Shown here: positions 1 through 8,574 of the stretch, piece by piece | How positions within the stretch are numbered: position 1 is the stretch's first letter | How the letters are laid out: each line of letters begins with the position of its first letter | DNA from: Acidobacteriota bacterium | GTDB lineage: Bacteria > Acidobacteriota > Terriglobia > Bryobacterales > Bryobacteraceae | Length of the DNA: 64,000 nt | Assembly (NCBI GenBank): GCA_018268715.1 | Contig: JAFDVZ010000010.1 | Location: forward strand, 100,714-164,713 | Reading direction: 5' to 3' | The notes under the pieces: model-generated | The model's input: the letters and a program-made list of their open reading frames with translations, nothing else | Told to the model about the DNA's origin: nothing | Database searches by the model: none | Position numbers and translations under genes: made by a program

Positions 1-26
1 GGACTTGCGCCACGGGCTGCTAGACT

Positions 27-54
27 GGGGACCAGGCGACGGGGCCCGGTCCCT
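27..54 (-). terminator. weak terminator-like hairpin after TonB receptor gene
   Basis: The arms GGGACC (28-33) and GGTCCC (48-53) can pair across a GC-rich 14-base loop. The hairpin lies just past the stop of the leftward receptor gene. No clear run of T follows, so intrinsic termination is only possible. The rest of the first 66 bases shows nothing. Confidence 0.3.
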
Positions 55-66
55 TGGCGCTACGCT

Positions 67-3000
67 TCAGAACTCCAGACGAACGGCGATCTGTCCGGTG
101 CGATTGCCGCCGAAGTCAGCGACGGTGGCCTTGGTGATGGCTCCGAAGCCGCTGCTCGAGATGCTCAGGTTCGGGATGTCGTAGTTGGTGCGGTCCAGGA
201 TGTTGGTGAACGTGCCCTGGACGCCGACGCGGAACTTCTCGGTGGCCTGGAAGTACTTGCCGAAGCCCATGGACAGGGTAGCTCCGCCAGGTCCTTCGAG
301 GATGCCGACTCCCGAATTGCCGAAGCGGCCGATGGGGGCCGGGGACGATCCGCCGGAGCCGATGGAGCAGCTGAATTTGCTCGACATGCTTTCCTGGCCG
401 GCGCAGACGAAGGCGTTGCGGTCGACCCACGCGGCGATGGTCTGGTTGGAGGGGACGCCGGAGGCGAGACGGTCCGGACGCTGGGTGCGGTAGTAGCCCG
501 AGCCGGTGCCCGAGGGATCCGACGTGCCGCCCTGGGAAGGCGTCATGAACGGACCCGACTGCCCGATGAAGATTCCGCTCAACTGCCATCCGCCGGCGAA
601 CATGTCGGCGGTGCGGCTGAGCTTCGAGCCGAAGCGCTTGCCGCGGCCGAAGGGGATCTCGTAGACGGCGGTGCTGACGAAGCGGTGGCGGCGGGTGGCG
701 TAGTCGTTGCCGCGGCTGCCGGCGCGATTCAGCGAATCCATGATGCGGCCGTTGCCGGTCTCCGATCCGAAGTCGGTCGGGTTAGGGCCGCCGATGTCAT
801 TCACGTTATGGGCGAGTGTGTAGGCGGCGGTGAAGCTCAAGCCGTGGGAGAAGCGGCGGTTGACTTCGATCTGCGCCGAGTTATAAGCGGAGTTGCCACC
901 CTGGTCGCGGCTCTCGATCCGGTACCAATAGGGGAACGGCCGGCTGGTGAGAGGCTGCTGACTGTAGGGCGTGGTGGAGTAATACGACTGGTTCACGTTC
1001 GGGGCGAACGGAAGGTGAGTCCCCTTTAAGCCGATGTAACTCACGCGGACGCCGGTGTTGTAGCCGATGTTGCGTTCGACGGTGAGCGACCACTGGGTGA
1101 CGTAGGGGTTCTTGAAGTCCACCACGTTGGCGGTGCCGAAATAGTTGGTTCCGTAGTCGGCGGCGCTGACGGACACGCCCGATCCGCTGGTCTTGATGTT
1201 GGGCCAGGAGAAGATCGGATTGCCCTGTCCATCCACATTGATGTAGCTGCGGACGTCGGTTTGGGCGGTGCCTGTCAACGAGTAGAAGACCGCGCCGCGG
1301 ATGGGCATGTTGTAGAGCCCGAAGCCGCCGCGGACAACGGTGTTGGCGTCGTCGAAGGGGCGATAGGCGAAGCCGAAGCGCGGATAGAAGTTATACTTGT
1401 AGTCCTTGCGGAGCCCTTCCGGCAGGCCCGCTTCCTTCGCCGTCTTGAAGGGAGTGCATCCGACGCCGGGGATGCCGCCCAGGTTGTTGGCCGGCAGGTT
1501 GGGCGTTCCGGCGCACGCGTTGACGGCGAGCAGCAGACCGGGGGCGAGCAGCGTCGCGGCCTTCTGGCTGGACGGGTAGAGGATAGCGCCCGTCTTCGGA
1601 ATGGAACGGTCGAAGTTGCCGATGTTGCCGGACTCATCCTGGAACGGCGGCAGATACTGCCAGCGGATTCCGTACTCGAGCGTCAACTTGCGGCTGACCC
1701 GGAAACTGTCCTGCAGATAGGCGTGATATTCCGACGAGCGGCCGTCGTTGTCCTCGAGCACGGTGGCGACGGCCGAACCGCTGGGCAGGCCAAGCAGGAA
1801 GTTGGCGAAACCGTTGCCGGTGAACACGCCGTCGGTGAACGAGTAAGTCCCGAAGTTATCGGCGCCGTAGAAGCCGAGCGCGGTCTTCGAACGGTTGTAG
1901 AACAGAGACAGGCCGCCCTTGATGGAGTGGCGTCCGATGACCCAGGTGAGATTTTCGTTGGCGGTCAGGGTGCGATAGGTGTCGGCGCCCTGTACGCGGT
2001 CGACGCCGATGCCGGTGATGTTATCGATATTGATCTCCGGCAGGCCGTTGAAGGGCAGCACGGGCAGGCCGTTGAAGCCTAGGCCCTGGGTGAACTTGCG
2101 GCCGTCGAAGCCGTCGACGAAGTTACTCGCGTTCACGTTGTCGGACCAGCCGAAGCGGAATTCGTTTAGCAGGTTCGGCTTGATGGAGTAATTGTGAGAG
2201 GCGACGAAGGAGGTGTTCTGGGGGCTGTTGGCGATGCCGGGGATCAGCAGATCGGCGGCGCTGATGGTGTTTACGTTGCGGCGGGTGTAACGGCCGAAGA
2301 TGGTCTGCTTGCTGTTGATCACCTGGTCCAGGCGGAGGTCCCACAGGTTGCCCGGGATGTCGGACTGTTTGTTGGTGACGTAGTTGGTGGTGTGAAACAC
2401 GTCGGCCGAGCCGGTGTTCGGAGTCGGGTAGAACTGCTGGAGGAAAGCCTGCGAGATGGAGCTGATCCGCGAGGTGGGGATCTTGTTGCCCGCAAACGGC
2501 TTGCCCGTGGTGGGGTCGAGCAGGGTGACGCCCGTTTCCTTGCTGAAGTCGCCGCCGCGCATGGACGAGGTGGGGACGTCGTTCTGCACCAGGCTGGTGC
2601 GCGGGTAGTTGCGCCCCTCGAAATCGGCGTAGAAGAACGTCCGGTTGCGGCCGTTGTAGAGCTTGGGAATCCAGACGGGGCCGCTGAAGTTGAAGCCGGC
2701 CAGGTTCACCTGCTTCTGCTCCTTGGTGGCGGTTCCGAAACGCTGGGAGTCGAGCGCGTCGTTCTGGAAGTACCAGAAGCCGGCGCCGTGGAAGGCGTTT
2801 CCGCCGCTGCGGGTGACCGCGGTGACGTCGCCCACGCCGGCGAATTCGGCGGTGTTGCCGGCGCCTTGCACCTTGAGTTCGGCGATCGCTTCGGCGCTCG
2901 GGAAGGTGTCGGCCATGGCGCCGCCGCCACGGGGATGCTGGACGCTAACGCCGTCGACGGAATAGCTGGCCTGTCCCGGGAGGGCGCCGTTGATCGAGAA

Positions 3001-3528
3001 ACTGGCTTGTCCCGCGGCGCTGTTGTTGCTCTGCACGCCGGGCATGGTGGCGATGAGTTGGAACGAGGAGTTATCGACGGCGGCGCGGTGGTTGACCGGC
3101 AGGTTGATGACTCGCTCGTTGCCGAGGGCGGAGGTTACCGCGCCGGTGTCGGTTTGAATCACGCCGGCCTGGGCGGTGACGTCGACGGTCTCCGATTGGG
3201 TTCCGACTTTGAGCTGCGCGTCGATGCGAACGGTCTGTCGGGCGGCCAGGACGGCGCCTCGGGCCTGGAAGGCCTCAAATCCGGGATAACTGATGGACAG
3301 GGTGTAGGCGCCAGGCTTCAAATTGGCGGCTTCGTAACCGCCGTCCGAGCCGGTGAGTACGGCTCGGGTGAGGTTCTCCTCCTGGAGGGTGAGGGAAACC
3401 CTGGCGCCGTTGATGGCCTGACCGCTAGGGTCGGTGACTCGACCGAGAAAGGTCCCGAAGGTGGATTGCGCCCATAAGGCGGGCGCGGCGGCCGCTACTA
3501 GCAGGATCCGCATGAACTTCCGCTGCAT
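67..3528 (-). CDS. TonB-dependent receptor, Oar-like, with carboxypeptidase-regulatory domain
   Basis: Outer-membrane beta-barrel receptor of 1153 residues. It starts with a signal peptide (about 1-21, ending in ALWAQ), then a carboxypeptidase-regulatory-like Ig fold (about 25-110), a plug domain (about 125-240) and a long barrel ending in the aromatic VRLEF typical of BamA substrates. This layout matches the large CarboxypepD_reg/Oar TonB receptors that are expanded in Acidobacteriota. The start is fixed by AAAGGAG a few bases upstream of the ATG. The gene is alone on its strand with no transporter or SusD-like partner next to it, so the substrate cannot be read from context. A protein or oligosaccharide ligand is a guess. 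The family is confident; the ligand is unknown. Confidence 0.9.
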   Translation of the reverse strand: MQRKFMRILLVAAAAPALWAQSTFGTFLGRVTDPSGQAINGARVSLTLQEENLTRAVLTGSDGGYEAANLKPGAYTLSISYPGFEAFQARGAVLAARQTVRIDAQLKVGTQSETVDVTAQAGVIQTDTGAVTSALGNERVINLPVNHRAAVDNSSFQLIATMPGVQSNNSAAGQASFSINGALPGQASYSVDGVSVQHPRGGGAMADTFPSAEAIAELKVQGAGNTAEFAGVGDVTAVTRSGGNAFHGAGFWYFQNDALDSQRFGTATKEQKQVNLAGFNFSGPVWIPKLYNGRNRTFFYADFEGRNYPRTSLVQNDVPTSSMRGGDFSKETGVTLLDPTTGKPFAGNKIPTSRISSISQAFLQQFYPTPNTGSADVFHTTNYVTNKQSDIPGNLWDLRLDQVINSKQTIFGRYTRRNVNTISAADLLIPGIANSPQNTSFVASHNYSIKPNLLNEFRFGWSDNVNASNFVDGFDGRKFTQGLGFNGLPVLPFNGLPEINIDNITGIGVDRVQGADTYRTLTANENLTWVIGRHSIKGGLSLFYNRSKTALGFYGADNFGTYSFTDGVFTGNGFANFLLGLPSGSAVATVLEDNDGRSSEYHAYLQDSFRVSRKLTLEYGIRWQYLPPFQDESGNIGNFDRSIPKTGAILYPSSQKAATLLAPGLLLAVNACAGTPNLPANNLGGIPGVGCTPFKTAKEAGLPEGLRKDYKYNFYPRFGFAYRPFDDANTVVRGGFGLYNMPIRGAVFYSLTGTAQTDVRSYINVDGQGNPIFSWPNIKTSGSGVSVSAADYGTNYFGTANVVDFKNPYVTQWSLTVERNIGYNTGVRVSYIGLKGTHLPFAPNVNQSYYSTTPYSQQPLTSRPFPYWYRIESRDQGGNSAYNSAQIEVNRRFSHGLSFTAAYTLAHNVNDIGGPNPTDFGSETGNGRIMDSLNRAGSRGNDYATRRHRFVSTAVYEIPFGRGKRFGSKLSRTADMFAGGWQLSGIFIGQSGPFMTPSQGGTSDPSGTGSGYYRTQRPDRLASGVPSNQTIAAWVDRNAFVCAGQESMSSKFSCSIGSGGSSPAPIGRFGNSGVGILEGPGGATLSMGFGKYFQATEKFRVGVQGTFTNILDRTNYDIPNLSISSSGFGAITKATVADFGGNRTGQIAVRLEF

Positions 3529-3638
3529 TCATTCTCCTTTGGCGAATTGACCCGGAGCTTGCCGGGTCGATCCACGAGGATAGCGGAAGAAAACGAAAGC
3601 TCTGTTAACGTGCTGTTACAACGGCGTGAATCCGGGCG

Positions 3639-4544
3639 CTAGACCTTGTCGATGGCTTTCAACAATCCGGCGAGCGAGATCTCCGTCGCGCGGGCTTTGC
3701 CTTCGGGAGAGCGCCAGTGCGTTTCGAGGGTGAACGATCCCCGGTAGCCGGCCTTGAGCAGGGCGCGGATCTGCGCGGTGTTGTCGAATTCTCCGGCGCC
3801 GACCGGAGCCCACTCCACCACGCCGTCGGGCTTGTGTTTGTAGTCGCGCAGGTGCACGTGCAGGATGCGGGCCGGATCGAGCTTACGGAAGCCGTCCGGG
3901 AATGGGACTTCGCCGGAGGCGGCGGCGTTGTTGGGGTCCCAGGCGAGGCCAACCGCGTCGTGCTTGACGGCGCTCAGCAGGCGCGCGGCGTCGGCGCCGG
4001 TCTGGACGTAGCCGCCCTTCAGATTCTCAATGGCGAGTTTGAAGCCGCGCTGGTGAGCCCGGCGGCCCGCCTGCTCGAGCAGTTCGTAGGTGCGCGGATA
4101 GGCCGATGCGTCGCCGACGGCGCCGTCGGCGGGCAGGAACGCGAAGATGCGCAGGAGTTTCGCGCCCAGGATGTCGCCGCGGTCCATGGCGGCGTCGAGC
4201 AGGCGCCATTCCTTGTCGAGCGCGGTGGGAGTGGCGGGGATGGAGCCTCGGAAGAAGGCCGTGTCGACGATGGAGGTGCGCACCTGGGCGGCGTCGAAAG
4301 CGGCGCGGGCTTCTCGCACGCGGTCGAGCGGCTGTTCGGTGTTGTACTTGCCCCAAACCGACCGCACTTCGACCCAGTGCAGTTGACGCTTAGCCAGGAA
4401 GTCGGCCGCTACCTTGGGATCCTCGTCGATTTCGTCGCTGGTGACGCCCAGCTTGATCTGGGCGAGCGGGAGGGCGCGCAGGGAGGTGGCGAAGGCGCCG
4501 GCCAGGAGGCCGCGGCGGGTGATCCGGAACGTGTCGACGTGCAT
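3639..4544 (-). CDS. Secreted sugar phosphate isomerase/epimerase-like (AP endonuclease 2 family TIM barrel)
   Basis: A 301-residue protein with a twin-arginine signal (TRRGLLAG near residue 10) followed by a xylose-isomerase-like TIM barrel. Visible barrel motifs include LKLAIENLKGG, VGLAWDPNN, ILHVHLRDYK and the terminal FTLETHW. These supply the Glu, Asp, His and Glu metal ligands expected of the family. The open frame runs much further upstream, but the upstream part is low-complexity shadow of the opposite-strand gene. The ATG giving MHVDTFRITRRGLLAG is chosen because it places the Tat motif at the N-terminus. It is divergent from the next gene. Export of sugar-isomerase-like proteins is common in Solibacter-type genomes. 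The substrate is unknown. Confidence 0.8.
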   Translation of the reverse strand: MHVDTFRITRRGLLAGAFATSLRALPLAQIKLGVTSDEIDEDPKVAADFLAKRQLHWVEVRSVWGKYNTEQPLDRVREARAAFDAAQVRTSIVDTAFFRGSIPATPTALDKEWRLLDAAMDRGDILGAKLLRIFAFLPADGAVGDASAYPRTYELLEQAGRRAHQRGFKLAIENLKGGYVQTGADAARLLSAVKHDAVGLAWDPNNAAASGEVPFPDGFRKLDPARILHVHLRDYKHKPDGVVEWAPVGAGEFDNTAQIRALLKAGYRGSFTLETHWRSPEGKARATEISLAGLLKAIDKV

Positions 4545-4676
4545 CGCTTCTGACGATATCGCAATCGGCGGCGGCGGCGCGCAATCCAAACGGGGGCGGC
4601 GGCGCGTATAGGTTTCCAGGATCGGCGAGGCGTCGCCCCGCGAACCGGCCGCCCGATCCCACTGGAGGAAGATCCC

Positions 4677-5450
4677 ATGCGAACGTTGGCGCCCCTCATC
4701 GGCGCGCTGCTGGCCCTGGCGGGCGGCTGCGCGGCGGAACAGAAGATCATGGTCGCGGTGTATAAAGTCGATTTCGGGAAGCTGGATGCGTATGTGGAGG
4801 CGATCAATAAGGCCGCTACGCCCGCGCTCGACCGGTTGCTCGAGGACGGCGTGATTCAGGCCTATGGAGTGGACCTGGATGCGCTGCACTCCGCGGGCCA
4901 GCCGAATGTCGCGGCGTGGTTCAGCGCGTCGACCTACGGGAATCTGCAGAAGGCCGACGATGCGGTGCTGGCGGCGATCGGCGCGCATCCGGCCGAGGCG
5001 AAGGTGCTGCTGGAGAGCGCTGACATGAACGCTCACGAGGATTATCTGCTGGAGGCGGTGATGAGCAAGTTCGGCCGGATTCCAGCGGGCGCGAAGCCGG
5101 TCAGCACGCTGTCGCAAATGCGGATTAAGCCGGGCAAGATGAAGGAATGGCGGCAGGCGTCGGAGAAGTACTTCAAGCCGATCTACGACAAGCTGGTGGA
5201 TGACGGCGCAATCTACAGCTACCAGGCGCTGGTGCAGGGGATGCACACCAAGGATCCGGGGGATGTGTGGCTGCTGGTGCAGATGCCGGACATGGGCGCG
5301 ATCGATAAGCTCGACCAGGCGTTCGAGGCGCGGATGCAGGCTATGACGCCGGCGGAACGTTCCATTTTCGAAAACCTGGAGGCTACGCTGCTGGTGGAGA
5401 GCGCCCATCGGGACGGCCTGATGCGATCGGCGATCTTCCGGACGAAGTAG
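4677..5450 (+). CDS. Secreted hypothetical protein with two ferredoxin-like/dimeric alpha-beta barrel repeats
   Basis: A 257-residue protein with an N-terminal signal peptide ending around residue 18-20 (GGCAAEQ; a lipobox-like Cys is present). The mature part looks like two similar halves. Each has a beta strand with KVDFGKLDAYVE or RIKPGKMKEWRQ followed by a helix, resembling duplicated dimeric alpha-beta barrel (NIPSNAP/ABM-like) units. No catalytic motif is visible. The start has a good ribosome site (GGAGGAA about 8 bases upstream). No function can be assigned. It is divergently transcribed from the secreted isomerase, which suggests co-regulation from the shared 132-base gap but nothing more. 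Confidence 0.7.
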   Translation: MRTLAPLIGALLALAGGCAAEQKIMVAVYKVDFGKLDAYVEAINKAATPALDRLLEDGVIQAYGVDLDALHSAGQPNVAAWFSASTYGNLQKADDAVLAAIGAHPAEAKVLLESADMNAHEDYLLEAVMSKFGRIPAGAKPVSTLSQMRIKPGKMKEWRQASEKYFKPIYDKLVDDGAIYSYQALVQGMHTKDPGDVWLLVQMPDMGAIDKLDQAFEARMQAMTPAERSIFENLEATLLVESAHRDGLMRSAIFRTK

Positions 5451-5480
5451 CGGCTGTTTCGGGCTGATCCCCCACACACA

Positions 5481-5512
5481 GGGCCTCGCGACGCATTGGG
5501 CGTCCGGGGCCC
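5481..5512 (+). terminator. imperfect hairpin after the secreted protein gene
   Basis: GGGCC and ACGC on the left pair with GCGT and GGCCC on the right around a short loop, with an internal mismatch. A weak T-rich stretch follows (CCTTCGTTGC). It is consistent with a terminator, but the evidence is modest. Confidence 0.4.
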
Positions 5513-5793
5513 TTCGTTGCTTTGCACCACCCGGCTGTGGTAAATATGTATGGAAAGGAGGCAGCTATCCGGTGACCATCGACCGTTCCGACCGCATCGG
5601 CGTAATGGGCTGCCTGCTTGCCGAGGCTCCCACCGACCGTTAATTCCCTCATCTGAATCCGTCCGAGAAGTCTGCAGTTTTGTTGAAGACGCATCCATAA
5701 ATAAAGACCGTGTAATGCGGGTCGCACCGCCGAGTCAGCGCCGGCGCCCATTTATCCGCATTCTGAGGACTTGAACCGCCCGAGGAGGACGCC
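5513..5793 (+). other. unassigned leader region upstream of the TROVE gene
   Basis: About 280 bases without a convincing gene. It holds a strong Shine-Dalgarno (AAAGGAGG, 5554-5561) followed 10 bases later by a GTG opening a 23-codon frame (5572-5643). It also contains an AT-rich stretch around 5690-5715 and short self-complementary segments near 5655-5690 (for example GTCT with AGAC). Because the next gene is Ro60-like, this is the natural place for a Y-RNA or other small RNA. No consensus Y-RNA fold could be confirmed by eye. Confidence 0.3.
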
Positions 5794-6462
5794 ATGAACG
5801 CGCTCGACCTATTTCGACTTGTCGCCAATGCCCGCGAAGAGCGCGGCTGGGGGCGGAGCCTGCGCCGGACGGTGGCGGACTGGTACACCAGGCGGCCGGC
5901 CTTCGACGTGGCGGCGGAGATCCTGAAACGCCCGGCCTACGGCGGCTGGACGCATCGCGACCTGCTGCGGTTGGCGCACCCCACGCCCCCAACACCCGCT
6001 CACAACGCGCTGTTTCAGTGGGCCGCCGACGGGGAGTTGGGGCATCTGGCGACGGCGGACCTGCTGACCGGGGAGTTGCGGCAGGTGCACGCCTACGAGC
6101 GCTTGAAGCGTACGGCGGACGAGCGGGAGGCGGCGGATCTGGTGGAGCGGTATTCGTTGACGCACGAGATGGCGCCGGCCAGTTGGCGCTCCTCGCCGGC
6201 GTTGTGGGAGGCGCTGCTCGCGTCGATGAGCTGCGCGGAGATCGTGGCCTGCCTGGGGGAGTTGGCCGACTGTGGACTGCTGGCGGAAGAGGGTCCGACG
6301 GCGGCGCTGGTGGTGGCCCGGTTGATCGATCGACGCGGCGTGCGGCAATCCGGGCTCAACGCGGAGGAGATCGCCGAGTGCCGCCGACGGTATGCGGCGC
6401 ATCGGCGGGCCCTGCCGGTGGTGTTGGACGCGCTGGATATGGCGGCTGGGCTCGCCGGCTGA
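5794..6462 (+). CDS. Minimal TROVE-domain (Ro60-like) RNA-binding protein
   Basis: The 222-residue protein matches the middle of the TROVE ring of Ro60/Rsr proteins. It has RGWGRSLRRTVADWY (18-31), GGWTHRDLLRLAHP (50-63), TPAHNALFQW (67-76), a segment corresponding to the LPTEWL-PEVWEALL motif (127-141), and a terminal VVLDALD. TROVE proteins form a HEAT-repeat ring that binds misfolded RNA ends and Y RNAs. The usual bacterial protein is about 500 residues with roughly 110 more N-terminal residues and a C-terminal von Willebrand A domain; both are missing. GAGGAGG lies just before the ATG, so the short form is translated as such and does not look like a random fragment. No frameshifted vWA remnant is visible downstream. 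It could be a decaying paralogue or a specialised minimal form. Confidence 0.8.
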   Translation: MNALDLFRLVANAREERGWGRSLRRTVADWYTRRPAFDVAAEILKRPAYGGWTHRDLLRLAHPTPPTPAHNALFQWAADGELGHLATADLLTGELRQVHAYERLKRTADEREAADLVERYSLTHEMAPASWRSSPALWEALLASMSCAEIVACLGELADCGLLAEEGPTAALVVARLIDRRGVRQSGLNAEEIAECRRRYAAHRRALPVVLDALDMAAGLAG

Positions 6463-6507
6463 GTTCGCACACGGATCCGGCGGCGCCGTCCGGGCAACGG
6501 ACGGAGA

Positions 6508-6765
6508 CTAGGCGACCGCGGCCTTGGCGTTGCGTGGAGCGGATTTCGGTCCGCCGCGAACCGCCCGGGCGGCCGACTGCGGCGGGAGGGGTTTGGCCTT
6601 CCGGTCGGCAATCCGCTGAAACGCCTCGCGCACGCGCGCCAGTTCGCTGTGAACCGCCTGCAGGGCGTGGCGTTCCTCCTCCTCGGTCTCCGGGCAGCGT
6701 TCGATGACGTCGCCGATGAGTGCTCTGGCCTCCTCGAGCCTGCGTATGGCTTTCTTGATCTTCAT
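6508..6765 (-). CDS. Small charged helical hypothetical protein
   Basis: An 85-residue protein with an amphipathic helix-rich N-terminal two thirds (Glu/Arg-rich, likely helical hairpin or coiled coil, about 1-55) and a basic Ala/Pro/Lys tail. AGGA lies 6 bases before the ATG, supporting the start. No family is recognised. It is convergent with the TROVE gene and divergent from the carboxyltransferase operon. The basic tail would suit nucleic-acid contact, but that is speculation. Confidence 0.55.
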   Translation of the reverse strand: MKIKKAIRRLEEARALIGDVIERCPETEEEERHALQAVHSELARVREAFQRIADRKAKPLPPQSAARAVRGGPKSAPRNAKAAVA

Positions 6766-6864
6766 AGAGTGTCCTGACAGACCTCAGATGATTGAGTCTG
6801 CCATGGCGCGAGGCTAAAGTCCACGGGTTGGACGGAAGTAAGGCCCATAAGATGTGGAATTCCG

Positions 6865-6897
6865 CTACAATCCTCGTGTTGACATTCGCGATTGTAG
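6865..6897 (+). promoter_or_regulatory. perfect 8-bp inverted repeat, candidate operator of the propionate operon
   Basis: CTACAATC (6865-6872) and GATTGTAG (6890-6897) form a perfect inverted repeat separated by 17 bases. The best -35 box (TTGACA, 6879-6884) lies between the arms. Placement over the promoter suggests a repressor site. No regulator gene is adjacent. Confidence 0.5.
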
Positions 6898-6905
6898 GCT
6901 ACACT
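6879..6905 (+). promoter_or_regulatory. putative sigma-70-type promoter of the methylmalonyl-CoA operon
   Basis: A consensus TTGACA is followed after 15 bases by TACACT (4 of 6 matches to TATAAT). It sits about 55 bases upstream of the first gene of the operon. The spacer is shorter than the usual 17, so confidence is moderate. Confidence 0.4.
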
Positions 6906-6961
6906 GGACTTAGAGGATTTCATACCCGGCTGTCCGAATCGACCCGGGGAAGAATTCAAAG

Positions 6962-8488
6962 ATGCCAGACAAGACCATTCAGATAACGGAACTGATTTTG
7001 CGGGATGCGCACCAGAGCCTGATGGCTACGCGCATGGCCATGGAAGACCTGATTCCGGCTTGCGAGGACCTCGATAACGCGGGATTTTGGTCGCTCGAAT
7101 GCTGGGGCGGGGCTACCTTTGACTCCTGCATCCGCTTCTTGAACGAAGACCCGTGGGAACGACTGCGGACGTTCCGGAAGTTGATGCCGAAGTCGCGCCT
7201 TCAGATGCTGCTGAGGGGCCAGAACCTGCTTGGGTACCGGCATTACGAAGATGGCGTAGTGGAGAGATTTGTCGAAAAGGCGGCGGAGAATGGGATGGAT
7301 GTGTTCCGCGTTTTCGACGCTCTGAACGATATCCGCAACCTGCGAACCGCACTGAAGGCCGTCCGGAAGACCGGAAAACACGCACAGGGCACCATTTGTT
7401 ACACCATTAGTCCCGAACATCAAATCACGGTTTTTGTCGAGCAGGCCGAACAACTGCTCGAATTGGGCTGCGATTCGATCTGCATCAAGGACATGGCGGG
7501 ATTGCTGAAACCAGCCCCGGCCTACGCGCTGGTGAAGGCGATCAAGGAGACCTGCGGCCAGGACATACGCATCCACGTCCACACCCACGCCACCACGGGC
7601 GTCACGCTGGTGAGCCTCATGAAGGCCATTGAAGCGGGCGCGGACGCGGTGGACACGGCCATCAGCAGCATGAGCCTGGGGCCGGGCCACAATCCGACCG
7701 AGGCGCTCATGGAGATGCTCGAGAACACCGGATACAACACGCAGGTCGACATGGAGCGCGTGTTGCGGGTGAAGGCGCATTTTGACAAAATCCGGCCACG
7801 GTACGGTGAATTTTTGACGAATTTCACCGGCGTCGAGACGGAGATTTTCAAGAGCCAGATTCCGGGCGGCATGATCTCCAACATGGAGAGCCAGCTCAAA
7901 CAGCAGGGCGCGGGCGACCGCGTAAAGGAAGTGTTGGCCGAGGTTCCGCTGGTCCGCAAGGACGCCGGCTATCCTCCGCTGGTCACTCCGTCGAGCCAGA
8001 TTGTCGGCACCCAGGCGGTGCTGAACGTCCTGATGGGACGCTACAAGGTCATCACCGGCGAATTCGCCGATTTGATGCTCGGCTACTACGGCGCCACCAT
8101 CGGAATGAAGAACCCCGAGGTGGTGGCCAAGGCCGTCGCCCAGTCGAAGAAGAAGCCGATTACACAGCGTCCGGCCGACCTGCTGAATCCGGAATGGGAT
8201 CAGTTGCGGGCGTCGGCGATCGCGCTCGAAGGCTGCAACGGCAGCGATGAGGATGTGCTCACCTACGCGATGTTCCCGCAGGTGGCGCCGAAGTTCTTCA
8301 AGACCCGTCACGAAGGCCCCAAGAACGTGAGCAAGGATCCCGTGAAGGCGAAGCCCGCCGCGGCCGCCGCTCCGGCTGGAGCGCCGAAAACGAATGGCGC
8401 CGCCAAGGGCCAGTTGACCGAGCCGGTCAAGTACGTGGTGACCTATGCAGGCAAGTCCCACAACGTGACCGTTGCGCCGGCTGAATAG
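6962..8488 (+). CDS. Transcarboxylase 5S-type carboxyltransferase (pyruvate/oxaloacetate side)
   Basis: A 508-residue DRE-TIM carboxyltransferase. It moves a carboxyl group between oxaloacetate/pyruvate and carrier-bound biotin in the cytoplasm. The barrel shows the metal Asp in LRDAHQS (Asp15), GMDVFRVFDALND, the lysine that is carboxylated in the family in CIKDMAG (Lys176), and the metal His pair in HVHTHATTG (207 and 209). A conserved carboxylase domain follows, ending with an Ala/Pro linker near 445-480. Oxaloacetate decarboxylase alpha chains carry a C-terminal biotin domain, but this protein stops after the linker, and biotin is supplied by a separate gene downstream. That matches the Propionibacterium 5S subunit or PycB without its biotin domain. 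It is the first gene of the operon. Confidence 0.88.
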   Translation: MPDKTIQITELILRDAHQSLMATRMAMEDLIPACEDLDNAGFWSLECWGGATFDSCIRFLNEDPWERLRTFRKLMPKSRLQMLLRGQNLLGYRHYEDGVVERFVEKAAENGMDVFRVFDALNDIRNLRTALKAVRKTGKHAQGTICYTISPEHQITVFVEQAEQLLELGCDSICIKDMAGLLKPAPAYALVKAIKETCGQDIRIHVHTHATTGVTLVSLMKAIEAGADAVDTAISSMSLGPGHNPTEALMEMLENTGYNTQVDMERVLRVKAHFDKIRPRYGEFLTNFTGVETEIFKSQIPGGMISNMESQLKQQGAGDRVKEVLAEVPLVRKDAGYPPLVTPSSQIVGTQAVLNVLMGRYKVITGEFADLMLGYYGATIGMKNPEVVAKAVAQSKKKPITQRPADLLNPEWDQLRASAIALEGCNGSDEDVLTYAMFPQVAPKFFKTRHEGPKNVSKDPVKAKPAAAAAPAGAPKTNGAAKGQLTEPVKYVVTYAGKSHNVTVAPAE

Positions 8489-8574
8489 GCAAACACATGC
8501 CGGCGGCGGTTGGCCGGCCCGATCCTGACACAACGAATTCCGTAGGCCCGCCGTTGCCCCAGGCTTCGGCGGGT

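Noticed and set aside
4545-5477. N-terminal extension of the secreted isomerase frame
   Set aside because: The extension lies opposite the secreted protein gene, and the Tat signal would become internal.
5550-5774. 74-codon open frame upstream of the TROVE gene as a lost N-terminal part
   Set aside because: The translation shows none of the N-terminal TROVE motifs and is Arg/Pro-rich like non-coding sequence.
5767-5777. T-arm-like GGTTCAAGTCC on the minus strand, suggesting a tRNA or tRNA-like RNA
   Set aside because: Flanking bases do not form a proper 5-bp T-stem, and no acceptor, D-arm or anticodon arm can be drawn.
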